Below, in pieces: positions 27,552 to 36,259 of a stretch of 64,000 nt of DNA (positions are counted from its first letter, which is position 1; each line of letters begins with the position of its first letter). The translations under genes and the position numbers were made by a program. Origin of the DNA: UBA11986 sp963734955 (GTDB taxonomy: Bacteria; Bacteroidota; Ignavibacteria; UBA10030; UBA6906); the NCBI GenBank assembly GCA_963734955.1, contig CAVTJO010000007.1, positions 248,001 to 312,000 of the forward strand. The letters are read 5' to 3'. A model generated the notes under the pieces. That model saw nothing but the letters and a program-made list of their open reading frames with translations, searched no databases and was not told where the DNA came from.

Positions 27552-30500
27552 ATGAAGAACAATGCGCTCATCCTCTCGGTGCTTGTCGCCATCGTGGCCC
27601 TGAGTATCAGTAAGGGTCTGAGCCAGTCTGGTCCGGGACAAGATATCTCCCGTCCGGATGTCTGGCCGTTGAGACCCATGCCTACTTCCCACGTCCCCAG
27701 ACTTTCGGCTCTCTCAACACATCCCTCGTTCTACGATCGGAAAGCGGAGTGGCAATCCATCATCCGGCAGTTCTGGGGTCCAGGGGAATCGCTTGCGGGG
27801 AAACTCGCCACATTCGATCTCTACCAGAACTATGCCCGCGCATACAACTCCACCTTCGTGTGGAACCTCATCAACTGGGACTCATTGGCGTCTGTCCTGC
27901 GATCTCGGATTACTGATTCCACAAGCCGTGGTGAGTTTTCCAGAATCTTAAACGATCTGGCTTTTGGGATGAGGGATGGACACGCTCATGCATATGATAA
28001 CGTGATGCTCACGACCCCACTCAATCCCGGAACACCAATACTCGCCGATGGAGGAGGTGTGATCAATCACTTTGGCGCAGGTCTCACACCGCTTGCTGAT
28101 AGTTCACTCCTCGTCTATAAGGTGGTGCCGAATCATCCGCTCGGGCTTGTTCCGGGAGATAGAATCCTGGGATACCAAGGCATCCCATGGCGTCAACTCG
28201 TCCGAGAGCTCTTTGAAGGTGAAGTGCCCAACACCTTGTGGATCGGGGCGGCACCAAGCGCGTACGCCCGCACGTTTCTCTCGGCAGCTGGAGAAAGCTG
28301 GCACCTGTTCGACACCATCGACGTTGTCAAGCACTCAACTGGCCAGACAGTACATCTACCACTTGACTCAATGGTCACCCTGAGTGCACCAGGCAACTAT
28401 ATCAACAACGAGCAACTGCCTGTTTCCGGAGTTCCAATGCCAGTTTTTAATGAGGGCGCAGGAGCGGTCACCTACGGAATCATCCAAGGGACGAACATCG
28501 GGTACATCTACGTGTACCACCACATCTATGCAGGCGTTAGTCCAGAGTTCGACGCGGCGGTGCAGGCTCTTATGGGGACGGACGGCCTGATCATAGACCT
28601 TCGGGTTGATTGGGGTGGTTCCTACGGGTTGAATAATGGCATCAGCCGTCTGATGAACCACGAAACATCGACAATGGACGCGAGAAGGCGCTGCTCGCCC
28701 GGCGATCTCTTTTCCCTTTGCCCTTTCAACCCATACTGGTGGAACGGAGAAATACCGGTCGATATTGGTACATATTACGACCGACCGATTGCAGTGCTCC
28801 TTGGTCCTCTCTGTGTGAGCTACGGCGACATTTCCTCATGGCAACTCTCGTACATCTCCAATGTACGGACGTTCGGACGCTCACCTGCGGCGGTATATAG
28901 TGGCTACTCGGGTATTTCTCAACCATCGCGAACGGGATATTCTATGCTATGCCCGAACCTCACAATGGTGGACCACTTTGCTCCTAATGTCCCGCGATGG
29001 GGGCAGGAGTATCCGCTCGACGAGGAGGTCTGGCTAACACCGGGTGACGTGGCGAACGGGTACGACAATGTGGTCGGGCGGGCGCGGGCATGGATAGAGC
29101 ACGCGGCGTATGCCAATCGTGTGAGAGTCATGTCAACATACGCGAGGCCGGGGCTCGACTCGAACACTGTCACAGCTCGTTTGAACAACCCGGACGGACA
29201 CAACACGCGCCTCACCGCTTTCGTCAAGAACGAGCTTGGAGTATTGATTGATTCGCTGGGGATGTTTGACGATGGACTGCACGGCGACAGTCTGGCAGGA
29301 GATGGGGTATATGGAGCACGAATCGCACCTCCAGCCACGGAAGGTCAGTACTCAGTTTCACTCACGACCTACGATCTGACCAACGGCATCCCGTACAAGC
29401 TCACCCAGGCAGTGCACTACTTCTCTTCGGGACCAGTAGAAGTGGTCGGTCGCGGATTCGGGGGTTCCGACACGGTGCCCCGCCCCGGAGAGGCTCTCTC
29501 GATGAGGTTACTCATTAGGAATCAAGGTCTCCTGGACACGCTTGAGAATATCGTGTTGAACGTCGTGCCGCTTGACGCGTTCATCACCTGCAATAGCTTC
29601 AGCAACTCCATCGCCGCCCTGCTCCCTGGAAGTGCGCAATGGACCGGCTACGCGTTTGGGTTAAGCATTAACCCATCCACCCCCGGTGAGACAGATCATG
29701 CAATTCAGGTGACCGTGTACCCAAACATGTATCCGGCGTGGACTGATACACTCTTGATGCATGTGTCTCCGTCGGTGCAGGTAACACCAGCCTTGAGTGG
29801 TGTGTTGTATGGTGCCTCCACGTATCTCTACACAGTCAGCACGGATAGTGGCGCGGCAACAAGCATTGGACAAATAGGACAGGCTCAGATTCAGGGTCTT
29901 GCTGTCAGACCAACCACGAGAGAACTCTATGGGATATCGTCCGGGGACCCCACATCATTTTTGTACCGGATCTACTCCGAAAGGGGCCACGGAGTGGTTG
30001 ATCGCTTCATACCTGTTGCCGGTATGCGAGCCATTGCGTTTTCGCCGGGAGACACACTCTATGGGGCGACGACATCCGGGAATCTGTACCGTATTGATCT
30101 GGCAAGGGATACTGCCATTGCTATTGGCCCTTCATCGGGGAGAGCCTATTCAGGTTTGTCGTTCAGTCCCCGCACAGGAAAGCTGTGGGCCTCAGTCCGG
30201 GAACCATCTGACAATGACAGTCTCTTTATTGTTGACCGCAGCACCGGCACAGCGACTTTTGCTTTCAAAGCAGGTTGGCCTGCGATTGTGCCGTCCATTG
30301 CGTTTACCCCGGGCGACACGCTGTACGGACTTCTGGGAGATGGCGGCACATACCTCATCAGGATGGATTCGACTGGCTCACAGATGATCGGCGAGACTTG
30401 GGCTGAACGTGTTGATGCGATCGCAATGTACGGCCTTGTTGTCTCCGTGGATGAGCCGAGGATGCCACTCATACCTCAGACGTTCACGTTGCACCAGAAC

Positions 30501-30740
30501 TACCCCAACCCGTTTAATCCAAGCACAACAATTCGCTACGGTCTGCCAAATACATCACAAGTGTCAGTGGTTGTTTACAACACACTCGGCCAGCACGTAG
30601 CTCAACTTGTGAACGAACAGCAACAGGCAGGATATCATGACGTTGTGTTCCGTGGTGATGGACTTGCATCGGGCGTATATTTTTATCGCATCCAGGCTGG
30701 CGATTTTGTTGCGAGCAAAAAGCTGCTTCTGCTGAAGTAA
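27552..30740 (+). CDS. Secreted S41-family protease with PDZ-like, Ig-like and propeller regions and T9SS sorting domain
   Basis: 1062 residues. ATG 27552 follows AGGAGG; the signal peptide is LILSVLVAIVALSISKGLS. Residues about 60-175 form a tri-helical S41 N-terminal domain with GMRDGHAHAY. A PDZ-like segment follows (GLVPGDRILGYQGIPWRQLV). The tail-specific protease core then shows GTDGLIIDLRVDWGGSYGLN and LGPLCVSYGDISSW, where Ser in CVSYGD is the likely nucleophile. Next come an Ig-like domain (MFDDGLHGDSLAGDGVYGAR), a six-strand DUF4394-like propeller (GDTLYGATTSGNLYRID) and a T9SS tail of the LVNEQQQAGYH subtype. It probably processes extracellular proteins or peptides at the cell surface. 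The exact catalytic base is not certain from sequence alone. Confidence 0.87.
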   Translation: MKNNALILSVLVAIVALSISKGLSQSGPGQDISRPDVWPLRPMPTSHVPRLSALSTHPSFYDRKAEWQSIIRQFWGPGESLAGKLATFDLYQNYARAYNSTFVWNLINWDSLASVLRSRITDSTSRGEFSRILNDLAFGMRDGHAHAYDNVMLTTPLNPGTPILADGGGVINHFGAGLTPLADSSLLVYKVVPNHPLGLVPGDRILGYQGIPWRQLVRELFEGEVPNTLWIGAAPSAYARTFLSAAGESWHLFDTIDVVKHSTGQTVHLPLDSMVTLSAPGNYINNEQLPVSGVPMPVFNEGAGAVTYGIIQGTNIGYIYVYHHIYAGVSPEFDAAVQALMGTDGLIIDLRVDWGGSYGLNNGISRLMNHETSTMDARRRCSPGDLFSLCPFNPYWWNGEIPVDIGTYYDRPIAVLLGPLCVSYGDISSWQLSYISNVRTFGRSPAAVYSGYSGISQPSRTGYSMLCPNLTMVDHFAPNVPRWGQEYPLDEEVWLTPGDVANGYDNVVGRARAWIEHAAYANRVRVMSTYARPGLDSNTVTARLNNPDGHNTRLTAFVKNELGVLIDSLGMFDDGLHGDSLAGDGVYGARIAPPATEGQYSVSLTTYDLTNGIPYKLTQAVHYFSSGPVEVVGRGFGGSDTVPRPGEALSMRLLIRNQGLLDTLENIVLNVVPLDAFITCNSFSNSIAALLPGSAQWTGYAFGLSINPSTPGETDHAIQVTVYPNMYPAWTDTLLMHVSPSVQVTPALSGVLYGASTYLYTVSTDSGAATSIGQIGQAQIQGLAVRPTTRELYGISSGDPTSFLYRIYSERGHGVVDRFIPVAGMRAIAFSPGDTLYGATTSGNLYRIDLARDTAIAIGPSSGRAYSGLSFSPRTGKLWASVREPSDNDSLFIVDRSTGTATFAFKAGWPAIVPSIAFTPGDTLYGLLGDGGTYLIRMDSTGSQMIGETWAERVDAIAMYGLVVSVDEPRMPLIPQTFTLHQNYPNPFNPSTTIRYGLPNTSQVSVVVYNTLGQHVAQLVNEQQQAGYHDVVFRGDGLASGVYFYRIQAGDFVASKKLLLLK

Positions 30741-30950
30741 CTGTTACGAGAGCAAGAGAGTTGTCCTGTACACAGATCTCGCATATAGGCAAGGCAGAAG
30801 TAGGTGCAGATCCTGTCATTACAGTGAACCTTGGTATCATTTGATACTAACTAAAAGTGACGGTACAGTCAAACCCCATGCAGCGATGTGTGTGTGGTTC
30901 ATTTGTTTGTGAGACTGCAAAACTAAAATCTTCTAAGGAGACAATAAACC

Positions 30951-31541
30951 ATGACCAGAAATATGGTCTTATCATTCGCTACACTGGCGTTTGTAGTTGT
31001 CACTGTTGCACAGACACAGGTAAAAAAATACGATATAAAATCCGGCATCGTAACGCTGGAATCAGTGAGCACCATCGGGGGAACCCAGATCAAAATGACC
31101 AAGATGGTTTATTTCGATGATTACGGCATCAAAGAGTGCCAGGAAACGTATTCGAATGGCAAGCTCAAGAGCGTATTGTTCTCTGACGGAAAGAACAAGA
31201 TCGCCCTCCTGCTTGCGTCCAAGAAGGCACAGAACCAGGGATCGTCAGCTCGTGGCATTGGCATGCGGGTAGAGATCAATGACATGGGAACGAAGAAGGA
31301 TATCGAGTCTGGTCTGGTGAAAAAACTGGCGCCCATGACCATTGCCGGTCAAACCTGTGAAGTGATTCAGGTCGCAAAGGGGAGCACCCCGGACATCTAT
31401 GCCGGCTGGCATCATGTAATGGTGTACATGAAATCCAGTAGTTCGGGAGTAACCACTGAGATCAAAGCCGTTAAACTCGAAGCCAATGCCTTGGTGCCGA
31501 AGGACAAATTCCAAATCCCGGCGGGATTTACCATGCAATAA
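30951..31541 (+). CDS. Secreted protein of unknown function, DUF4412-like
   Basis: 196 residues. Signal peptide (VLSFATLAFVVVTVAQ), then a beta-rich body beginning VKKYDIKSGIVTLE and MVYFDDYGIKECQETYSNGK. The latter resembles Bacteroidetes secreted proteins of the DUF4412/LolA-like type, but I cannot place it with certainty. ATG 30951 follows TAAGGAG. No sorting tail is present in frame. However, DNA just behind the stop (31549-31569) encodes a stray T9SS tail end, hinting that a cargo gene's 3' part once stood here. Confidence 0.75.
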   Translation: MTRNMVLSFATLAFVVVTVAQTQVKKYDIKSGIVTLESVSTIGGTQIKMTKMVYFDDYGIKECQETYSNGKLKSVLFSDGKNKIALLLASKKAQNQGSSARGIGMRVEINDMGTKKDIESGLVKKLAPMTIAGQTCEVIQVAKGSTPDIYAGWHHVMVYMKSSSSGVTTEIKAVKLEANALVPKDKFQIPAGFTMQ

Positions 31542-31878
31542 TCCAACGAAGAAGTTGTTACTGTTGAAGCAAAAGATCCACCACCAAGCCCTGACCAAGC
31601 ATCTGTTGGGGCTTTGCCATTTCCAGTTTGCCAGAACCTACAGAAGTTGTCAAAGTGACAAGGTTCCAGTTGTGTCAGGGAATCGAACTTTGCCATGCAT
31701 TGGTCGAAGTGTCAAACTGACAAACTCATCCCTTGGGGTGCAAGCTTCACGGTTTTTTTTGATTTCTACACCTCACTCTAAAGGATTAATCATTTTTTGA
31801 ATCCTTCGGATTATTGACAATAGCGGCAATATTTCGGACTAATGCATCCGGTTCTGAGAGGAAGGAGGAGGAGGACAA
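31542..31878. other. Intergenic region with an orphan T9SS tail
   Basis: About 340 bp. It opens with the tail remnant at 31549-31569 and a flank that resembles those behind 16476 and 27064 (CCACCACCAAGCCCTG and an imperfect AAGCC/GGCTT hairpin around 31586-31614, possibly a shared terminator). No gene is seen in the rest. Confidence 0.5.
31549..31569 (+). pseudogene. Orphan end of a T9SS sorting tail
   Basis: Seven codons read KKLLLLK, the standard last residues of a T9SS tail, and the position of the stop is occupied by CAA rather than TAA. The following bases match the conserved flank after other tails in this window. On its own the match is short; the flank makes a homologous remnant likely. 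Confidence 0.5.
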
Positions 31879-32109
31879 ATGCAAGCACTCATTCTGCTTG
31901 TGTTCCTGGGATTTCTGGTTGCTGCGATAGGTGATATTATCTCGTTGTTGCTTTTCCCACGCCGATCGGCTCCCCCGTTAAGAGATGCCATGAAGCGGGA
32001 ACGAAAGAAGCTCCGAGTTCGTCTGAGAGACATTGAGTCTTACTCGAATGCTTCTCACCGTTCGGACGTAGTCATCAGCAAACACGATCGGGTTGGCAGC
32101 GGATTGTAG
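31879..32109 (+). CDS. Small single-pass membrane protein
   Basis: 76 residues. The N-terminal half is one hydrophobic helix (ALILLVFLGFLVAAIGDIIS) and the C-terminal half is strongly basic (MKRERKKLRVRLRDIE), so it should insert with the basic tail in the cytoplasm. A strong ribosome site (GGAGGAGGAGG) lies just before ATG 31879, which supports real expression. No family recognised. Confidence 0.65.
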   Translation: MQALILLVFLGFLVAAIGDIISLLLFPRRSAPPLRDAMKRERKKLRVRLRDIESYSNASHRSDVVISKHDRVGSGL

Positions 32110-32676
32110 CCGGAAGCGCCATCCTCTGTTCATCTGATTTTTCCCTGTCGTGCAAAGCTACGGGGGATTTGTGTTTCAATGGGTCTCATACGAAGGTACT
32201 GTTACAGGCAGATCCTACCGGTGGAGGTGCTGCGACGTAGACCCCGGATGCGATTAGTGATCGCTGGATCTTCTAGATCCTCATGTGATGTTCCCATGGT
32301 GACCGAATGCACCAGTAGCAACTCGGCAATATGCCCATCAGTTTGTTACCTAACACACTTGTTTGATATTAGCCTGAAGGATCGTTAAGTTTTTCGTTGT
32401 CCTACCTGTTCCTACCTCCAGGGTGCCTGCCGGATTTGTTCTTGCCAATGCTCTGCCGAGAAAAGCCCTCCAAAGCAATGGCCGACTTAGACACCTCCAT
32501 TTGAAGAATCTGAGCCAAAAGAATCTCGCGACAGTCAAAAGAAGTAAATGTGCAGATGGATAGCCGCGGGTAAGTGCGAACCTGAAGCTTGTGCCGTACT
32601 ATTTGACGCGGGGAACCCTCTCGTTTAACGAAATTGCCTTGGCGTCGTATCACTCTTAGAAGGGAGGTGAACCGAT
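32110..32676. other. Intergenic region without recognisable content
   Basis: About 570 bp. Short open frames exist on both strands but lack ribosome sites and recognisable domains. I see no repeat or terminator of note. Confidence 0.4.
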
Positions 32677-33183
32677 ATGAAGGGTATGGCTATTGCATTG
32701 ATCGCAGTAGTGGCGTTCTTCGTGTCTGCGACGGCCTGCTTTGCCCAGAGCGTGGGGTGGACTGTGATCATGTCTTCAATGGATACACTGGCCTCATACG
32801 AAATCGGTACGATCGAAGGTGGCAATGTCAATTTTGTTCGTGGCAGCTCGGTGGTAACAATACCCGTTGACTCCGTAAAGATCCTGGTCAGGCATAATGA
32901 GCCACACTTCTGGAGTAGCGCAGGATACGGAACACTCACCGGAGCCACAGTCGGGGCGATCGCAGGTTTGGCTAGTTATCAAAAACCTACCGGCTCTTTT
33001 GCTTTTGACCCCGGCTTGGGCGTCACGGCATTCGGAAGTGCGATTCTAGGCGGGCTTGCCGGATTCACTATTGGGGGAATTGTCGGGGCTGTCTCTGGAT
33101 CGGACGATGTGTATGACCTGACTCAAGCAACCACAATTGAAAGAGTACAGATTCTTCAGGACCTTCGAAGAAAGAGCCGGTGA
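32677..33183 (+). CDS. Secreted glycine-zipper-like protein
   Basis: 168 residues. Signal peptide (IALIAVVAFFVSATACFAQS), then a short beta region (ASYEIGTIEGGNVNFVRGSS). Two Gly/Ala-rich hydrophobic segments follow: GYGTLTGATVGAIAGLA and GSAILGGLAGFTIGGIVGAV. The spacing of Gly resembles glycine-zipper proteins of the outer membrane. ATG 32677 is preceded by GGGAGGTG. A membrane-inserted or oligomerising envelope role is likely; no specific function can be assigned. Confidence 0.75.
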   Translation: MKGMAIALIAVVAFFVSATACFAQSVGWTVIMSSMDTLASYEIGTIEGGNVNFVRGSSVVTIPVDSVKILVRHNEPHFWSSAGYGTLTGATVGAIAGLASYQKPTGSFAFDPGLGVTAFGSAILGGLAGFTIGGIVGAVSGSDDVYDLTQATTIERVQILQDLRRKSR

Positions 33184-33295
33184 GTGTTCACATTTCCCGA
33201 ACTTATTTCATGTCCCTCGCACTTATCATCACGGGTGCTGTTACGCAGGGGGACAAATTCAGCCGCAGGCACCGACACATATCTTCAATAAATAA

Positions 33296-33335
33296 AAGAG
33301 ACCCTCATGCAGCCGTTGTTTGAGGCTCTTATATA
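33296..33335 (+). terminator. Probable terminator hairpin
   Basis: AAGAG-acc-CTCA pairs with TGAG-g-CTCTT around a 13-nt loop, followed by ATATATT. It lies between the glycine-zipper gene and the pentapeptide-repeat gene. The T-run is poor, so moderate confidence. Confidence 0.5.
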
Positions 33336-33404
33336 TTGGGGAGGGTGACCGGAGGGCTTGCTATTGGTCCGATTCGTGTGCTGCTTGTTACATATGGAGG
33401 CACT

Positions 33405-33641
33405 ATGGCAAACTACACTCATCTCAAAATTCTGACGCAAGGGGTACATGTGTGGAATAGTTGGAGACACAACAGGGTGTTTATTTCTCCGGATCTCAGT
33501 GGAGCAGACCTTACAAACAGGAATCTCGCCGGAGTAAATTTCTCCAATACCAACCTCGACAACACTGACTTCACGAATACCAACCTGACTGGTGCAAGAT
33601 TCATCGATGCCAGTCTTGAAAGGACGATAGGGCTGAACTAG
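33405..33641 (+). CDS. Small pentapeptide-repeat protein
   Basis: 78 residues from ATG 33405, with GGAGG at 33394-33398. Residues about 33-72 form eight A(D/N)LxN-type pentapeptides (DLSGADLTNRNLAGVNFSNT, then NLDNTDFTNTNLTGARF), giving two coils of a right-handed quadrilateral beta-helix. The N-terminal about 30 residues (LKILTQGVHVWNSWRHN) lack a signal peptide, so it is probably cytoplasmic. Such short proteins can bind other proteins or mimic DNA; function unknown. Confidence 0.8.
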   Translation: MANYTHLKILTQGVHVWNSWRHNRVFISPDLSGADLTNRNLAGVNFSNTNLDNTDFTNTNLTGARFIDASLERTIGLN

Positions 33642-34075
33642 GGATGTTCCCAAGGGGCTCGTCCGAACCGGTGTTACATCGAAAGGTCAGCCAGTGGAGT
33701 ACCACGACTTGAATTGAGAACCGACCCGAGAGAGGATGGGGCTTGTTCTCGTTGCCCTATTCCACTGCTCCTACTTTCTGCTGAGCTTATCCCGAAGTAG
33801 ACGATTCCAGATAGCACCCTAAGAAGCAAGACAACCAGGATTGCCGTTCCGGTTTTATCTCGATCCTCGTTGAGTTCCTCCACATGTGGCAGACCTGACA
33901 CCGTTTGCATGGTTGGGCCACCTCTCACTGGGGTTCTCGCTACACACTCTCCCTCGAAATGCGTCCTGCCACGTTAATTCCTCATGAATTGTCTCTGGTA
34001 TGGTAGTTGCATGAATCAGGTCACGGCCCATCAACAGTGATGGTTCAAATACCGCAGGCAACCAGGAGGTAATCA
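33642..34075. other. Intergenic region without recognisable content
   Basis: About 430 bp. I find no supported gene, repeat or terminator. It should contain the promoter of the following propeller gene, which has a good ribosome site (AGGAGG at 34064-34069). Confidence 0.4.
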
Positions 34076-35318
34076 ATGAAATGGCCCATTGCTTCAATAA
34101 TAGCTTCGCTCCTCTTCCTTTCCGTGCAGAGGCTTCGGCTTTGATTTGGGTTGGTCGGTGCAGACATCACACACCGTATCCAACCTGCGCGGCGTTTCGT
34201 TCAGTGATGCGACCACGTGGACTGCTGTTGGTGATGGCGGTACCATTGTCCGCAGCACCGATGGAGGGATTGCATGGTCGAATATCCAGAACCCTGCGGG
34301 CGATGATCTGCGAGCCATATCGTTCTCGGGAAACGTTGGCATCGCCGTGGGAATTGCGGGTCGAGTATTGCGGACAACAGATGCAGGATTGGATTGGGCC
34401 CAGGAGAGCAGGCCTACGACGAGGAATCTCTATTCTGTTTCGGTGGGAAGTAATTCTGCGGTCATCACGGGTGAAGAGGGAACAATTTTCGTTTCCACCG
34501 ATGCAGGAGTATCATGGTCGCAGCGCGCAGCCGGAACAGCGAGTATTCTTTTTGGCGTTTCTGTCCAGGGTGCAACCGCAGTTGGCGTCGGCGGGCAGGG
34601 AGCGGTCGTAATGTCTGTCAACGGCGGGCAGGGATGGGGACTCACCGTGTTGGGGCCACCACAGCAACTGTTTTTCTACGGCACATCGTTCGTTACCGCC
34701 ACCACCGGATGGGCGGTTGGTTCGTATCAGCCGACCGGCAGTATCATTATGAAAAGCACTCAATCGGGTTTTGTCTGGACCCTGCAGTCTGCCCCGACGA
34801 CGAACATACTCATGGGAGTCTCATTTGCATCCGTCGATACCGGGACGGCCGTCGGATTCAACGGGACAATCGTACACACGACAAACGGTGGCACGGATTG
34901 GATTGGCCAGCAAAGCAACACGCCGCAGTCGTTGAACGCGGTTTCCTTCGTTGACCCGCGCATGGGGATCGCGGTTGGTGATAGTGGCACCATCCTCCGG
35001 ACAACGAGCGGCGGGCTGACGGATGTTGGATCGCACGGTCAATCACGCGCACCGGTCACGTTCAAGCTTGAGCAGAATTATCCGAATCCCTTCAACCCAT
35101 CCACGACGATCACGTTTAGCGTGGCTTCGGGAGGCCTGGTTTCGCTGAAGGTCTTCAACGTGATTGGACAGGAGGTGGCAACGCTCCTCGATGGAACACA
35201 AGCGGCGGGGCGGGACGATGTAAAGTTTGACGCGTCGAATCTCCCTACAGGTGCGTATTTCTACAGGCTGCAGTCTGGAAACCTGACCGAGACGCGGCGA
35301 ATGCTGCTCGTCAAGTAA
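34076..35318 (+). pseudogene. YCF48-like propeller protein with T9SS tail, frameshifted behind the signal peptide
   Basis: A good ribosome site and ATG at 34076 start a typical signal peptide (MKWPIASIIASLLFLSVQ), but that frame ends at TGA 34142-34144. The mature protein (DLGWSVQTSHTVSNLRGVSF onward) is in another frame, open to 35318. Removing one base near 34128-34130 would join them. The body has about seven YCF48 blades of the form T-A-V-G-x-x-G-T-I-x-x-T-x-D-G-G-x-x-W, and a T9SS tail beginning EQNYPNPFNPSTTITFSVAS. It is a surface-exported beta-propeller of unknown ligand. Either a sequencing error or a recent inactivation; the rest is intact. Confidence 0.8.
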
Positions 35319-35422
35319 TACATGCACGAGAGGTCGGGGGAAACAGGATTTCATCGATTGGTTCATTTGCGACGAACGCCAAGTATATGTCAAGACAACT
35401 CAACAACAAGAGGAGCACCAGT

Positions 35423-35794
35423 ATGAAAAGTAACATGGGAATGACAGGGGTGATGATCGGCTTTATGATTGTGGGAATGTTCGGGTGCAAGAGTGATTCG
35501 TCAAATCCTTCTGGGACAAATCTCGCACCGTCCACTACCCCGCCAAATACTGTGGTCATGAGTGCAAGCTCATTTTCTCCGGCCAGCTTAACAATTCCGA
35601 GAGGAACAACTGTAACGTGGAGGAACGACTCTGGTGTTACCCATACTTCCACAAGCGACAGTGCAGGCTGGGATTCAGGCGATATACTGCCCGGCGCCAG
35701 CAAATCAACCACATTCAACACTGCCGGGATGTTTGCGTTTCATTGTACGTATCATCGCGCAATGGGAATGACGGGAACGATTATTGTCCAATAG
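35423..35794 (+). CDS. Cupredoxin (plastocyanin/azurin-like) lipoprotein
   Basis: 123 residues. Lipobox IVGMFGC with Cys22, then a Ser/Pro linker, then one cupredoxin domain. Likely type 1 copper ligands are His74 (GVTHTS), Cys108 and His111 (FHCTYH), and Met114 or Met116 (RAMGM). The order H...C-x2-H-x2-5-M is intact. It should bind copper and shuttle electrons or buffer copper at the cell envelope. ATG 35423 is preceded by GAGGAG; an upstream in-frame codon at 35387 is less likely because it would bury the lipoprotein signal. It stands alone between two T9SS cargo genes. Confidence 0.88.
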   Translation: MKSNMGMTGVMIGFMIVGMFGCKSDSSNPSGTNLAPSTTPPNTVVMSASSFSPASLTIPRGTTVTWRNDSGVTHTSTSDSAGWDSGDILPGASKSTTFNTAGMFAFHCTYHRAMGMTGTIIVQ

Positions 35795-36259
35795 GCAAGG
35801 ATCTTGCGTCCTTGATTTCAATCGCTTTCTTTTCGTCCACAAACCGGCGGTTCCCGCCGGCAGAATTGTGAAGAATCTCTTGCACATCATTACGGGCCTC
35901 CTTCGAGGCGAAGCATCTGAGCAACTGACAATGAAGTGAAAAGAGAGATTGCTGCATCGCTCGCTCCGCTGATCACGGATGTACTCGTGGGGCGCGCATG
36001 TCTCAGCAAATCCTGCCCAACGCGGTCTCTGATGTGGCGCACGCACTTCATGTCCCATTGATACCGCATCCATATTTGCGTTCGCGCACTGGAAAAGCAG
36101 TTTCTCTGATCCATGAGTTTGGTATAGCGTTTGCAATCTAGGTGGCCGGGAAAAGAGACGCATGATCCGCGGGGCAACCGGAGAATTCCCATGACGGTTC
36201 GATTTTCAGATTCTTCCACTCTCAACAATCCATTCCACAACCAACAAGGAGGTACCATT
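35795..36259. other. Intergenic region with a degraded dispersed repeat
   Basis: About 465 bp. A short CCGGCGG/CCGCCGG hairpin lies at 35844-35860. At about 35899-35975 is a degraded copy of the inverted-repeat element seen intact at 39643-39753: it retains GAGGCGAAGCATCTGA and AGAGATTGCTGCATCGCTCG. No gene is supported. Confidence 0.5.
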
